Positions 26,092 through 35,558 of a stretch of 64,000 nucleotides of DNA are shown here, piece after piece. The stretch's first letter is position 1. Each line of letters begins with the position of its first letter. The translations under genes and the position numbers were made by a program. The notes under the pieces were generated by a model. The model did no database searches. It saw only the letters and a program-made list of their open reading frames with translations, and was not told where the DNA came from. Source of the stretch: Pseudomonas putida. GTDB lineage: Bacteria > Pseudomonadota > Gammaproteobacteria > Pseudomonadales > Pseudomonadaceae. Where the stretch lies: positions 4,154,001 to 4,218,000 of the forward strand of contig NZ_CP039371.1 in assembly GCF_005080685.1 (NCBI RefSeq). The letters are read 5' to 3'.

Positions 26092-29000
26092 CAGGTCATC
26101 CTCCCCAGCGCACCGCGCTCTATGCTGCTGGCGTCGTAGACGTACACCCCGTTGGGGTTGATCGCCAAGCTGCCATCGCTGCCCTGTCCACGAAGACTGA
26201 AAGTTCCGGTGACCATGTTCAGCTCAATCAGCGGACGCCCCTGAGAATCAACCGCCTGGGACCTCAAGGTCATACCGAGAACGATGTTCTGAATGAACGC
26301 CTGGTTGATGAACGCCTGGTTGATGTAAACCTGCCCGTTCTGGACCACGAAAGGCGAGGAAAGCGTGCCGTTGATGCCGTTGACCACCGCGAACCGATCC
26401 GCAGACACCAGGAACTGGCTCTGCAAACCCGCCGGGCCGTTCTCGATGCCCAGGCCAATGCCAGCAGCCACGTACTGGCCCTGGGCGTTGACCTGCATCT
26501 TCACCGACCACATGGTGCTGGCCTTGCCATCCAGAGCCGTGACGGCCTGGCTGGTGGTCTGCACCGCGGCGTTGGTCTGGCCAAGCGACACATTCAGTTG
26601 GTCGATTTTGGTCGCCGTGGCGGACTCATTGGTGGCCACCACTCGCTGCAACTCGGTGATGTTCGCCTCGCTGTCGCCAACCCTGGCGTCGAGCGTCGTC
26701 ACCCGCTCGGCCATGGCCATGTTTTCGGATGCCCGTACCCTCTGCTCGGTAGCGATCGCCGCGGTGCTGTCCCAGCCTTTCAACGCGTCAGCCAGCTCTC
26801 CCTCGCCGTCATCGTCGCGGTACGCCGCGCGCAGCGCCTCAAAGGCGGTGGCCTGGGCGGTCACCTTGCCGTCGATGGTGCTGATGTTCGTCGTGTTGGT
26901 GGCTACCTGCTGAGCAAGGCCGTTGGCGGTGGCCAGGGATTGGCCCACGTCGATCCAGTAAGTGGCGTTCGGCGGTGCATTCGCGCCCGAGGCGTTAGCC
27001 GGCACTGCCTGACTGGCCTGGTAGATCTTCCCGTCGACGACCACCATCTGGTCTTTGGCGTAGGCCGTGTCCTTGTCGTACGCCGTCAGCGCGCCCAAGG
27101 CGTCGATCTTGTCCTCGAGGCCTGGGATCTTCTCCAGCTCCGTCAGGATGTCCTGCCCCAGCTGGGTCTTCCCGATCTGGCCGGCCAGTGCCGCAAGCAT
27201 CGTGGTCACGTCCGTGGAGGTCGACGCCGGCACCTTCAGGAATCCGCTGACGCCGTAGGCGTTGCGGGACCGGATGAAGTAGTAATAGTTGGTCCAGAAC
27301 GCCAGCCCGGTGTGGGTCATGGTTAGCCCCCGGCCAAGATACTGCGCCTGCGCAGCGGTGGCCTGCGGATCCTGGGTGAAGTAGTACTCGTAGGTGCCGC
27401 CGTTCAAGCCATGAAGCGGGTTGCTCGGGAGCAGCGTGATCGTGTCGATGGTCGACTGCACCACGCACGCCTCGGGCACGGGCGGGCCATCGATGTTCAC
27501 CGTGATGCTCGCCTCGCCGGAGCGCGCCAGCGGACCCAGTGCGGCCACGCTCATCGTGTAATTGCCCGACGCCAGGCCCGACAGCGGTAGCTGCAACGTG
27601 GTCGCCGGCACTTGCTGGGCCTGCACAGCCGTGTTGCCCTGGCGCACGGTTATCGCATAGCCGGTAACGGTGCCGGCCGGCGCAGCCCAAGAGAGCACGC
27701 CCTGCACTACCTCGGCGGTACCGTCAGCAGTCCACACAAGGTTGGTAGGGCTGCCCAGGCCGCCAGCCGGGAGGTTGATGAACCCAATCGGGTCGTACGG
27801 CTGGCCCACCGCATCCCCGAAGATCGCCGGCTCGTTCTGCGCTACCGCCACGTTGCAGCCGGTGTCGTCGGCCATCGACCAGTCGGTGACGATGAATTCG
27901 CCCACAATGTTCAGCGATGGCAGGTTCACCTTCACCGACCGACCTGGCCTGCAGTTGTAGCCCATAAAGTTCATCGGGATGCTGAGCGTACCGCCCGCGC
28001 GCCGGCGGCGCAGTTCGATGTTAGCCAGGCGCTGAGCCTGGTAGGGGTCGTCCACATACGGAAAGGCCAGCGTTTCAGCGGCCTCGCCGCCGTCCTCGAT
28101 CACCCACTCCGCGACCGATACCTCCGGATAGTCGGTCTCGGCCCAGGCCTGGGTCGGGTCCATGAACGTGCCGCGTACGGTGTTGATGGCCGCGTCATTG
28201 GACGGCTCGGTGCTGCCGGTGACCGTGCCAGTCACCATGTCCTCGGTGATTTCGAAGTCGTACGGGCCGTAGTAGGCGCCGACCTGCAGCATCCACCGAC
28301 CGCCCACGCGGATCACCTTGCCCCCGCAGGCCGCCTCCAATTTCTGGAGCACCTGCGTGCGCGACTCGTCGGCGCCGATCACGCAGCCGGAGCGGTACCG
28401 CAAGGACGAGCTGCCCTCAGGATTCTCCACCGACTCATCGCAGACGTTCGCCCCACTGGCGAAGCTCGCGAAGACGATCTCGTCGTCCGGCACGCCGCAG
28501 CGATTGCGCAGGAACCAGAGGATGTGTAGGGCCGTGTTCTCGCTGTAACCGGTAGTGCCGGTGCGCGGGTCGTAAATGTCGCGGCGACCACGGGTTACGA
28601 ACCGCACATCGGGGATTCCCGAAGGGTACTTCTCGGCGTCGTACTTGAAGGACAGCCGGACATAGGACAGGCCTCGGCCGATCTGTGTGTCGCGCCAATC
28701 TGGGCAGTTCGCCTTGAGGAAGGCATTGACCTCGGTGGGGTCAATGACCACCTCGTAGGACGCGGAATTGCCGTATGTGGCGATCAACTCCTCTCCCAGG
28801 TAGATCTCGTCCACGCCGGCAATCGCGCCCTCTGACAGCACGTAGACCATGTGCAACCACTCGCCATTGGTCTGGCTACCGGCCTGTTCTTGGCCCCAGG
28901 CCAGCACGCCGCCGGTGCTCACGCGGCCCAGGATGTACCGCGCAGATGCTTTGGACGAGCGCAGGGTCTGGCTGGACGGCTCGCTTGCGCGCAGGGAGCC

Positions 29001-29138
29001 GGTATCGAGCTGGTCCTGCTGCGATGCCACGTAGAACGCCAGCGCCGCGCCGGCGACCGCGCCCCACGGTCCGCCCTGGGCAAAGCCGATGACGGCGCCG
29101 ACGACGACCTGGGCGACCTTCTTGACTGCCGAACTCAT
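26091..29138 (-). CDS. tail tip / host specificity protein J-like
   Basis: 1015 residues. The N terminus VAQVVVGAVIGFAQGGPWGA is hydrophobic, as in siphovirus tip proteins. It continues with phage tail hub segments (RYILGRVSTGGVLAWGQ), fibronectin-like repeats near the centre, a coiled-coil DUF1983-type region (ATNTTNISTIDGKVTAQATA) and a short C-terminal domain. It forms the tail tip and contacts the receptor. Length is usual for the family. Confidence 0.9.
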   Translation of the reverse strand: MSSAVKKVAQVVVGAVIGFAQGGPWGAVAGAALAFYVASQQDQLDTGSLRASEPSSQTLRSSKASARYILGRVSTGGVLAWGQEQAGSQTNGEWLHMVYVLSEGAIAGVDEIYLGEELIATYGNSASYEVVIDPTEVNAFLKANCPDWRDTQIGRGLSYVRLSFKYDAEKYPSGIPDVRFVTRGRRDIYDPRTGTTGYSENTALHILWFLRNRCGVPDDEIVFASFASGANVCDESVENPEGSSSLRYRSGCVIGADESRTQVLQKLEAACGGKVIRVGGRWMLQVGAYYGPYDFEITEDMVTGTVTGSTEPSNDAAINTVRGTFMDPTQAWAETDYPEVSVAEWVIEDGGEAAETLAFPYVDDPYQAQRLANIELRRRRAGGTLSIPMNFMGYNCRPGRSVKVNLPSLNIVGEFIVTDWSMADDTGCNVAVAQNEPAIFGDAVGQPYDPIGFINLPAGGLGSPTNLVWTADGTAEVVQGVLSWAAPAGTVTGYAITVRQGNTAVQAQQVPATTLQLPLSGLASGNYTMSVAALGPLARSGEASITVNIDGPPVPEACVVQSTIDTITLLPSNPLHGLNGGTYEYYFTQDPQATAAQAQYLGRGLTMTHTGLAFWTNYYYFIRSRNAYGVSGFLKVPASTSTDVTTMLAALAGQIGKTQLGQDILTELEKIPGLEDKIDALGALTAYDKDTAYAKDQMVVVDGKIYQASQAVPANASGANAPPNATYWIDVGQSLATANGLAQQVATNTTNISTIDGKVTAQATAFEALRAAYRDDDGEGELADALKGWDSTAAIATEQRVRASENMAMAERVTTLDARVGDSEANITELQRVVATNESATATKIDQLNVSLGQTNAAVQTTSQAVTALDGKASTMWSVKMQVNAQGQYVAAGIGLGIENGPAGLQSQFLVSADRFAVVNGINGTLSSPFVVQNGQVYINQAFINQAFIQNIVLGMTLRSQAVDSQGRPLIELNMVTGTFSLRGQGSDGSLAINPNGVYVYDASSIERGALGRMT

Positions 29139-29533
29139 TCAACTCTCCAAACCGTCAACGGCTCACACTCGATCCGGCCTGCGCCATCAGGCGCCACCGA
29201 CCAGAACTCATCCGCCCAGAACACCGCGACGCCCCGGCCATTGGGGCCGTCGTACAGCGCAATGTCGCCACGCTGGATAAGACCCGGCTGCACGCGCCCA
29301 AAGCAGGCGTCCCAAGCTGCCTCAAGCGAGCCGTGCACCTGCTTGAGCAAGCGCTTGGCTCCTGCCTCGGTGGCGTACTTGCCTCGGTAGGCGGCAGCGG
29401 GGTCGACTCCGCACACCGCCACCGCGCAGTCAGCGGCGAACAGGCAGCAGTCAAATTCGCCCCATGAAAAAGGCCGCTCGGTGGCGGCCTTGATCGTGGT
29501 GGCGAGTTGAGTCGTCCAGTCGCGCTTTCGCAT
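29135..29533 (-). CDS. tail assembly protein, NlpC/P60-like (DUF6950 type)
   Basis: 132 residues with WGEFDCCLFAADCAVAVCG, where the cysteine of an NlpC-type cysteine peptidase would sit, and RGDIALYDGPNGRGVAVFW, matching its histidine region in position. It resembles lambda K-type peptidase genes located just before J. It probably remodels peptidoglycan at tail tip assembly or entry. Starts overlap the J gene by 4 bp. Confidence 0.75.
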   Translation of the reverse strand: MRKRDWTTQLATTIKAATERPFSWGEFDCCLFAADCAVAVCGVDPAAAYRGKYATEAGAKRLLKQVHGSLEAAWDACFGRVQPGLIQRGDIALYDGPNGRGVAVFWADEFWSVAPDGAGRIECEPLTVWRVE

Positions 29534-29535
29534 AG

Positions 29536-30141
29536 TCAGCTCTCGTAAGTGAACTTCGGAGCGTCCTTCGAGGCGCCCCAGTAAATGGGCCAGTCGGCGA
29601 TCTGCGCGATGGCGAAGAAGAAGCGGTCGTCCTGCCGGCGAGCCCGGTGGTTCTCATCGGTCCAGCGCTCGGTGCCGGTGCGGTTCCACTCGGCCATACG
29701 GTCGATCAGTGGGACGGTGATGCTGTTGCCCTCTTCGCCGTTGCCAGCGTAGGAGAACTTGGCGGCATCCATACGGCCACTGAACAGGATGTCGGCGGCA
29801 TAGGTGCCGTCCTCGGCGAACGCCACGAACATCAGTTTGCCCGCGCGCCCGCGGCAGCCCTTGAGCGAGGTCTCGGTGATGATCTGCACATCGAGGCCGT
29901 TGAGCGTCAGCTCGACCGACATGGGGGAGCCAGAGTTGCTGCTCTCCTGCGACTGGCCGACTGAGCCGAATGTCCCAACGCCCTGGTAGGTGATCCCATC
30001 GATGACCAGGTCACCGGTACCGGTGTGCGCGAACACCATGCCGTCTGGAAAATCCAGCTGGCATGCGTACACCGACATGAAGTTTCCCCGGGCGATGATG
30101 TCCACCACCGCCTGGCTGAAAGGGAAGATTCCGCTCGCCAT
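29536..30141 (-). CDS. minor tail protein (DUF2163-like / lambda L analogue)
   Basis: 201 residues from MASGIFPFSQAVVDIIARGN. It has beta-rich segments (GDLVIDGITYQGVGTFGSVG) and lies in the position of lambda gpL between tape measure and tip genes. The ATG at 30141 overlaps the stop of the preceding gene. Confidence 0.75.
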   Translation of the reverse strand: MASGIFPFSQAVVDIIARGNFMSVYACQLDFPDGMVFAHTGTGDLVIDGITYQGVGTFGSVGQSQESSNSGSPMSVELTLNGLDVQIITETSLKGCRGRAGKLMFVAFAEDGTYAADILFSGRMDAAKFSYAGNGEEGNSITVPLIDRMAEWNRTGTERWTDENHRARRQDDRFFFAIAQIADWPIYWGASKDAPKFTYES

Positions 30142-30725
30142 CAGAAGGCCTCCCGAAATTGGTAGCTGCCGTTCGACACGACAGGCTGAATGGTCCACTG
30201 GTTGGTGTCGTCCATGCGCCGCATTTCGCAGTACGGGTTCTGGTACTCCACCTTGGTGCCGGCGGCGATGGCCTTGCGCACGCGCTTATTCACGTAGACC
30301 GTGGCCTTGCCCGTGGCATCGCTCGATGCGTGCTCCACCACCTCAAACATCTCGCCGTTGATGGTGATGTAGTCGCCGCGGCTGAATACGCGGCGGCTTG
30401 CGGTCATGCCCTGTAACTGCAGGAACGAGGCCTGGGCCGTGGCGACAAGCACCGTGGGTGCCCCGATGTTGTCCGTCCGCATTCGCGTAAGGGACGGGAT
30501 ATTGACCGTGCCAAACATGCCGTGCAGCCGGCCCAGCAGCGCGGTCAGTTCGCGCTCATCCTCCTCGTAGAGCACACCGAAGTTCAGCGTGCAGAACCAG
30601 TAGGAGCCGGGCTTCGCCACGATCTGCTGGGAATTCGAAAGGGAGGAAGTGAACGCTCGGTTGTTGTGGACGATGCCCCAGGTGATCTCCGTGGGCTCCA
30701 GGTCCTCGGGCCATTCTTCCGCCAT
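30141..30725 (-). CDS. minor tail protein (lambda M-like position)
   Basis: 194 residues from MAEEWPEDLEPTEITWGIVH with central beta structure (YITINGEMFEVVEHAS). Its place between the tape measure region and the L/K-type genes fits a distal tail protein. The start at 30725 has GGAGC upstream; a longer frame would run through the terminator at 30738. Confidence 0.75.
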   Translation of the reverse strand: MAEEWPEDLEPTEITWGIVHNNRAFTSSLSNSQQIVAKPGSYWFCTLNFGVLYEEDERELTALLGRLHGMFGTVNIPSLTRMRTDNIGAPTVLVATAQASFLQLQGMTASRRVFSRGDYITINGEMFEVVEHASSDATGKATVYVNKRVRKAIAAGTKVEYQNPYCEMRRMDDTNQWTIQPVVSNGSYQFREAF

Positions 30726-30737
30726 TGGGTAGCTCCA

Positions 30738-30762
30738 ATAAAAAAGCCCGCCGAAGCGGGCC
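30738..30762 (-). terminator. Intrinsic terminator after the gene at 30814
   Basis: On the minus strand GCCCGC-TTCG-GCGGGC followed by seven T. Because it lies inside the late operon, it must be read through by antitermination for the tail tip genes to be expressed. Confidence 0.85.
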
Positions 30763-30813
30763 ACAGTCTAGTTTTGGGGATGCCAGATGCATCGAGGGTT
30801 ATTTACGTCACCA

Positions 30814-31143
30814 TCATTCGTTGGCTTCCTTACGCGCCAACCCATTGGCCACAACACTTGCGCTGATCGCTCCTCCCGGGCCGATCCCCGACCTGACCTG
30901 CTTGGTAATCTGCTCCTGCATATAGGCGGAACACCGTTCGATATCTTGGCCAATCGAATCAGGGCAAACCTTCTCACTCATCAGCACGGCGAGAATTCTG
31001 CCCATCACCTCGCCCTGCAAAGCAGCACGCTCAACGTACGTTTTAGCCGGCGTGCCTGGCCCGAGGTCGCCAAAGACAAATGGCGACACCGCCCCTGCAA
31101 TCTCGGCGATCATTTCCTGTAAATCCAGATCGGTAATTTTCAT
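30814..31143 (-). CDS. phage protein of unknown function
   Basis: 109 residues, MKITDLDLQEMIAEIAGAVS, helical and soluble. It lies between the tape measure gene and an intrinsic terminator. No domain recognised. It may be late operon cargo rather than a tail component because a terminator closes it. Confidence 0.65.
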   Translation of the reverse strand: MKITDLDLQEMIAEIAGAVSPFVFGDLGPGTPAKTYVERAALQGEVMGRILAVLMSEKVCPDSIGQDIERCSAYMQEQITKQVRSGIGPGGAISASVVANGLARKEANE

Positions 31144-31151
31144 CGTCCTGC

Positions 31152-34100
31152 CTATCGCTTAGACAGCATCTGCCGCCCGGCGCCGTTGGTTTTGAAGTCT
31201 CGGAGCATCAGATTGTATCCGCCTTGAGCACCATCGAGAGCAGCCTTCTCTATGTCAGCTTTCGAGATTCCGCCAGTCCCGCCGTTGAAGTGGAAGTGCT
31301 GAGTGATACCTCCGAAGCTGACCGAAGAGTCGCCACCCTCGCCGCCCCCAGCGCCAGCGGCCATCACGCCCAGCGAACCATCGGGGCCGCGGTGAAGTGG
31401 CAGGATCGCCTCAGGGCCGGCCTCCGCGAAGATGCCGGCACCCTTGGCGAAGGCGAACATCTGCGGGCTGTCGTAGACGCCACCCGAGTAGGCCGAAAGA
31501 CTAGGCGAGTCGTAGACCCCGCCCTTCGCATTGGCCACGAACGAGCCCTCGCTGAAGCCGGACATGGTGCCTTGCCCCAGCGCCGAACTGCCGCCGCCCA
31601 GGAAGCCGAACGCCGAGCTTAGAAAGCCCGCGGCCGCCTGGCGCACCTGGATGCGAATCAGATCCTCGATGATCGAGTCTGCGAAATCCTTGAACTCGAA
31701 CTTCCCCGTTTTGACGAACTGGACGACCCCATCCTCCAGGTTGCTGAAAGCGTTGCTGAATAGCTCCTGGGTCTGCCCCGCGACATCGGCTGCGCTGTCG
31801 AGGTAGTTCTGCATGGCCGCCGAAGCGCCATTAGTCCAATCAGACTGCGCCGCGTCGATCTTGGTGAATGTATCTTCCTGAACCTGGACCAGCTTGGCGC
31901 CGTACTCTTGCCGCAGCGCGATCTGTTGCTCCAGCTCCTGCCGTTGCTTTGCGGTTGAAGCGGTGGCCAGTTCCTCTCGCAAGGCCAGGATCTTGCTGTT
32001 GTTATCCTGCTCCAACGCCAGCCTGGCCTGCGCACGGCTCGCGGCTTTGTCGCCCATGCCCACCGCAGCGGCAGCCGCATCCCCTTGCTGCTGAGCGATC
32101 GCCAGCTGACGTTCAAGATCGGCCTGGTATTTCATCGCGCGCGACAGACCAGTCGAAGCTTGTACTGCGGTGTTGAACTGCTCGGCCAGTGCGCCAATCG
32201 CCTTGCCGTATTCCTCAGTGGTGATCTTCTTTTCAGCCAGCAGCAGGTCAAGGTTCTTGGTCTGCTTCTGGAACTCATCGGAGGCAGCCCCAACTGGGTC
32301 ATACGCCTTCTTCAGCTGCTGGTACGCCGTCGCCGCTTCCTTCAGCTGCTGCGCCAGCTTGGTCTGCGCGGTGGTGGCATCCTTGGTTTCCTGCTTCGCC
32401 CCTTGGTTGGCCTTCTTCTGCGCTTCGATGGCATTTGCAAAAGAGATGGCGGCCTGCCGATCAGCCTCGGTGAGGTCGGTATGCTCGGCCAGGTAACGGT
32501 TGACGACCTTGATCATGTCGCCGTTGTCTTGCAGGCCGGCAAGCTGCTTCTGCAGCGTGTCGAGGTAGGTCTGCCCCGCAGTGCTCATGCCGGCCTTCGC
32601 GGCATTGTTGGCCGTAGTCGAAGCCGTGTTGCGATCCGTCTCGCCCGTTAACTCGGCGAGCTTGGACTTCAGATTCTGCAGCTCACCGCTGAGATCGGAG
32701 GCTTTGATCTGCCCCGTTTCGATCGCCTGGGCCATCGCCTCGGTAACGCCAGGGATCCCGCGCACCTGGTCGGCGACAGCCTTCCAGTCCACAACCGCGC
32801 CATTGGCAAACTCTTTCGCTGCTGACCGCACCAGGTCGAGCGCTTTTTGTGCCTCCGCTGGCATGGGCGCCAGGCCAGTCACCAGGCCGTCGACACCAGC
32901 TGCGCCAACACCGCGAAGGTCATTTTCGAAGCGATCGGCAATCGAGCCCGACACCTGCGACAGCTGGCTCTGCGTTTCTTCGATCTTCCCCTGAAGCTCG
33001 CGCAACGCCACGGCCTGGGTCGCACTATTCAGCTTGTTGAAGCGCTCGACCAGCTGGTCGAGCGGGTCGCTGAGGTCTCCCAACTTCTTCTCGAGTGAGT
33101 CTGAGTTGTCCCTCAACAGCAGGAAGCTGGCAGCGGCGGTGCCGGCGAGCAGAACAAGGCCCATCGGACCACCCAGAATGCCAAGCAGACTTGCACCTGC
33201 CGTCCGCAGACCAGCCTGGGCAGTTGCTACAGCAGCCGTGGCAGCCGCCTCTCGCTGGCGCGCCTGGGCCAATTGGATAGACATCTGAGTTTGTACCGCT
33301 GTGCCTCGCGCTGCAGCAGCCTCGCGGGCGGCCAGAATGGTGACGGTCTCTGCCTTGCGCTGGTCGGCGATGGCAGCCTGCAGAACCGCCTCGGCCTGGG
33401 CTTTACGCGCAGCTCTATCGGCCAGCGCGCTTTTCAGCGCCATACCGGACTTGGCCACATAGTTGGTCAGGGCAGCAACCCCAGCTCCGCCCATTGCCAC
33501 CGCGACCAGGTCCACGTTATCCGCCAGAATAACCAAGAACTTGGATAGCCCTGCGACAGCGCCCGTTTGCTCCTCCATTTTCCCTAGAAAAGTGCCGGTG
33601 GCGTTGCTGATATTGTTCAAGGCATCCTGAACACTGGTAGACATTTCCGCCGCTGCTTTGCGATTTACCTCAACGGTTTTGAGCAGGCCGATGTTGATGT
33701 CATCAAGAGCAAGCTTTCCCTCGCTGCCAAGTTTGCGCACCTCGTCGGTGCTCTTGCCCGTCGCGCTAGCAATTGCGTCCACCACTGTCGGCATCGCCGT
33801 CTGGATAGAAATCCAGCCATCCGCATCAACTTTCCCTGTCGCTAGTGCTTTGGAGTAAGCATCCAGCGCCGAGCTAGCCTTATCCGCAGAAGCGGCGTTG
33901 GTAACCAAGAGGAAACTGAAGCTGTCCGTGATGTCGAGCGTCTGTTGGGTGTTGAATCCAAGGGAGCGCATCACATCTGCAGTGCGGATGTAGAGCTCTT
34001 GGGCCTCAGCAAGTGGCCGGTAGGTCTCTTGAGCGGTCTGCATCAGGTGCTCTTGCACCATCTGATACTCGTCTGCGCTGCCAGCTGCAGCCCTCATACG

Positions 34101-34373
34101 ATCAGACATCTGGCCGTAGGCATCTACCTGCTTGATGATGCTCCCAATCAGCCCTGCTCCAGCCACCGCTGCAAAGGCCCCGCGCATGAGTGTTCCTGCG
34201 CCTTGGGCCGCTGCGCCAGTTCGGTCGAACGCGGAGTCAACGGTAGCCAGGTTTCGATCAATTGCCTGACTGGTGTTGGAAACCAGCTGATCGGCGTTCG
34301 CCAATTCACGTCGCAATTGAGCTGTTGTTGCCTCAATCTGAACCAACATTCCTTGGACTTGCTGATCGGCCAT
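31152..34373 (-). CDS. tail tape measure protein
   Basis: 1073 residues. Early coiled coil (QGMLVQIEATTAQLRRELAN), the conserved YRPLAEAQELYIRTADVMRS/TMP region, hydrophobic segments about residues 390-415 (GLVLLAGTAAASFLLL), and a C-terminal domain with repeated GVYDSP motifs. It sets tail length; 1073 residues suggests a tail of roughly 150 nm by the usual 1.5 angstrom per residue rule. Confidence 0.95.
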   Translation of the reverse strand: MADQQVQGMLVQIEATTAQLRRELANADQLVSNTSQAIDRNLATVDSAFDRTGAAAQGAGTLMRGAFAAVAGAGLIGSIIKQVDAYGQMSDRMRAAAGSADEYQMVQEHLMQTAQETYRPLAEAQELYIRTADVMRSLGFNTQQTLDITDSFSFLLVTNAASADKASSALDAYSKALATGKVDADGWISIQTAMPTVVDAIASATGKSTDEVRKLGSEGKLALDDINIGLLKTVEVNRKAAAEMSTSVQDALNNISNATGTFLGKMEEQTGAVAGLSKFLVILADNVDLVAVAMGGAGVAALTNYVAKSGMALKSALADRAARKAQAEAVLQAAIADQRKAETVTILAAREAAAARGTAVQTQMSIQLAQARQREAAATAAVATAQAGLRTAGASLLGILGGPMGLVLLAGTAAASFLLLRDNSDSLEKKLGDLSDPLDQLVERFNKLNSATQAVALRELQGKIEETQSQLSQVSGSIADRFENDLRGVGAAGVDGLVTGLAPMPAEAQKALDLVRSAAKEFANGAVVDWKAVADQVRGIPGVTEAMAQAIETGQIKASDLSGELQNLKSKLAELTGETDRNTASTTANNAAKAGMSTAGQTYLDTLQKQLAGLQDNGDMIKVVNRYLAEHTDLTEADRQAAISFANAIEAQKKANQGAKQETKDATTAQTKLAQQLKEAATAYQQLKKAYDPVGAASDEFQKQTKNLDLLLAEKKITTEEYGKAIGALAEQFNTAVQASTGLSRAMKYQADLERQLAIAQQQGDAAAAAVGMGDKAASRAQARLALEQDNNSKILALREELATASTAKQRQELEQQIALRQEYGAKLVQVQEDTFTKIDAAQSDWTNGASAAMQNYLDSAADVAGQTQELFSNAFSNLEDGVVQFVKTGKFEFKDFADSIIEDLIRIQVRQAAAGFLSSAFGFLGGGSSALGQGTMSGFSEGSFVANAKGGVYDSPSLSAYSGGVYDSPQMFAFAKGAGIFAEAGPEAILPLHRGPDGSLGVMAAGAGGGEGGDSSVSFGGITQHFHFNGGTGGISKADIEKAALDGAQGGYNLMLRDFKTNGAGRQMLSKR

Positions 34374-34384
34374 TCTGATCTCCA

Positions 34385-34412
34385 GAAAAAAGAAAACCCG
34401 CCGTAGCGGGTT
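34385..34412 (-). terminator. Intrinsic terminator after the membrane protein at 34429
   Basis: Minus-strand stem AACCCGC-TACG-GCGGGTT followed by TTTCTTTTTT. Second internal terminator in the late operon, again directly behind a gene that looks like cargo. Confidence 0.85.
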
Positions 34413-34428
34413 GTGTAAGGGATAACTT

Positions 34429-34896
34429 CTATTGGACGGTTAAGTCACCAACCCTCCAAAGCTCTGTTGCTCTGTCATAAGAAAGTGATGCCTGGTAATG
34501 GCTTCGGACCACAGCGCCGAACCCATTCTGAGAATCAACATATGCCGATACGAGGAATCCGCACTTACCATCAGGCACGACATCAACACCGCGATCGTTC
34601 ACGTATGGAAACTTCGCAGTCGCCGGAGACTTAAGCCTCTGCTTCACAAAGTTCTGCGACATAACGAAAGCCAGCGTCGTGTTTCCGCAATCCTTTATTT
34701 GCGCTTCGATCTCACGCTGCGGACTGGTCTTCCATGAGTAAAACCACAACCAGCCGCCAATGAGCACCACCGCCGCAATGGCCAGCGTAAACCGGATCTT
34801 GCCCTCAGCAGTCTTCGAAGTCGTTGCCATTACAGAGCAGATCACGTAAACCGCAAACAGGACAGCGACCGTAAATAGGATCATCAGAAAAGTCAT
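34429..34896 (-). CDS. membrane-anchored protein, likely cargo in the tail operon
   Basis: 155 residues with two N-terminal transmembrane helices (FLMILFTVAVLFAVYVICSV and the IAAVVLIGGWLWFYSW helix), then a soluble domain with AFVMSQNFVKQRLKSPATAKFP and WRVGDLTVQ at the end. It sits between the tail chaperone and tape measure genes and carries its own terminator. Candidate lysogenic-conversion or exclusion gene; function unknown. Confidence 0.7.
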   Translation of the reverse strand: MTFLMILFTVAVLFAVYVICSVMATTSKTAEGKIRFTLAIAAVVLIGGWLWFYSWKTSPQREIEAQIKDCGNTTLAFVMSQNFVKQRLKSPATAKFPYVNDRGVDVVPDGKCGFLVSAYVDSQNGFGAVVRSHYQASLSYDRATELWRVGDLTVQ

Positions 34897-34940
34897 GTTC
34901 AACGTCCCTATTGTCAAAAGCATGAGATTCTACAGGCTGC

Positions 34941-35518
34941 TCATGCCTTTCTCCCAGTCAATGCCATCCTCAGTTTGTCAGCGACATTCGATGCAGTTGG
35001 CTTCTCCTTCGCTCCCTGCTTCTTCCCGCTGCCGAACGGGTTGGTCATCTGAGCCCATTCAATCCTGGCATCCATGGCCATGAACAGTTCAGGAAGCGGC
35101 GTAGACCAGGCCACATCAGGCGCCCAACCCAACCAGCCGGTGGCAATCCCATAAAGCCGGTCGACGTAGCTGCCGTCCTCGACAGCGCTTACGCCGTCCC
35201 GGCCTGGTCGTTTCCCGGGTCTACGCCTCGCGGATTGTAGAGAGCGCCAAGGTACTTGGTGACTAGCGGCGTCAGCCCGGCCACACCTTCCTGCCAGACC
35301 TTCTCGGGCAACGCTTCGGCAGCCTTCCCTTCCAGGCCGGCGCCGGCGGCAATGATGAAGGCCACCGCATCCACGCCGACTGCATGCAGGGCTCCAGATG
35401 CGCCGCGCAGACCGCCGAAGCGGCTCTCGATCGCCCTAACCGCCTTGAGAGTGGGCCGCAGGGTAAATTCTTCATCGCCCAACTTCACGGTCATGGTGCC
35501 GTGCAGAGTGTTGTTCAT
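34941..35518 (-). CDS. tail assembly chaperone, frameshifted long form (GT-like)
   Basis: A -1 slip at the G-GGA-AAC heptamer (35210-35216) joins residues 1-103 of the short form to a continuous second frame: RPGRDGVSAVEDGSYVDRLY, then WLGWAPDVAWSTPLPELF, ending at 34941. The heptamer is in frame with the start. The product is about 192 residues. Phages of the lambda/HK97 type make this long form at low frequency to load tape measure and tail tube subunits. Confidence 0.88.
35189..35518 (-). CDS. tail assembly chaperone, short form (G-like)
   Basis: 109 residues, MNNTLHGTMTVKLGDEEFTL, of the gene-transfer-agent/phage tail chaperone group. It is the zero-frame product ending 5 codons past the slippery site. 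It sits between the tail tube gene and the tape measure gene, the conserved place for gpG. Confidence 0.88.
   Translation of the reverse strand: MNNTLHGTMTVKLGDEEFTLRPTLKAVRAIESRFGGLRGASGALHAVGVDAVAFIIAAGAGLEGKAAEALPEKVWQEGVAGLTPLVTKYLGALYNPRGVDPGNDQAGTA
35210..35216 (-). promoter_or_regulatory. Programmed -1 frameshift site (GGGAAAC)
   Basis: Codons CCG-GGA-AAC at residues 101-103 contain the X-XXY-YYZ heptamer. Slipping back one base opens a stop-free frame through to 34941. Downstream RNA is GC-rich but no pseudoknot was established by eye. Confidence 0.85.
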
Positions 35519-35558
35519 AGCTCAGTCCAGTGAGGCCGGGGCCGGAGCCCCGGTTCGG

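Noticed and set aside
26067..27326. 419-codon plus-strand frame opposite the tip protein gene
   Set aside because: Shadow of the J-like gene; low-complexity His/Arg/Gly-rich translation.
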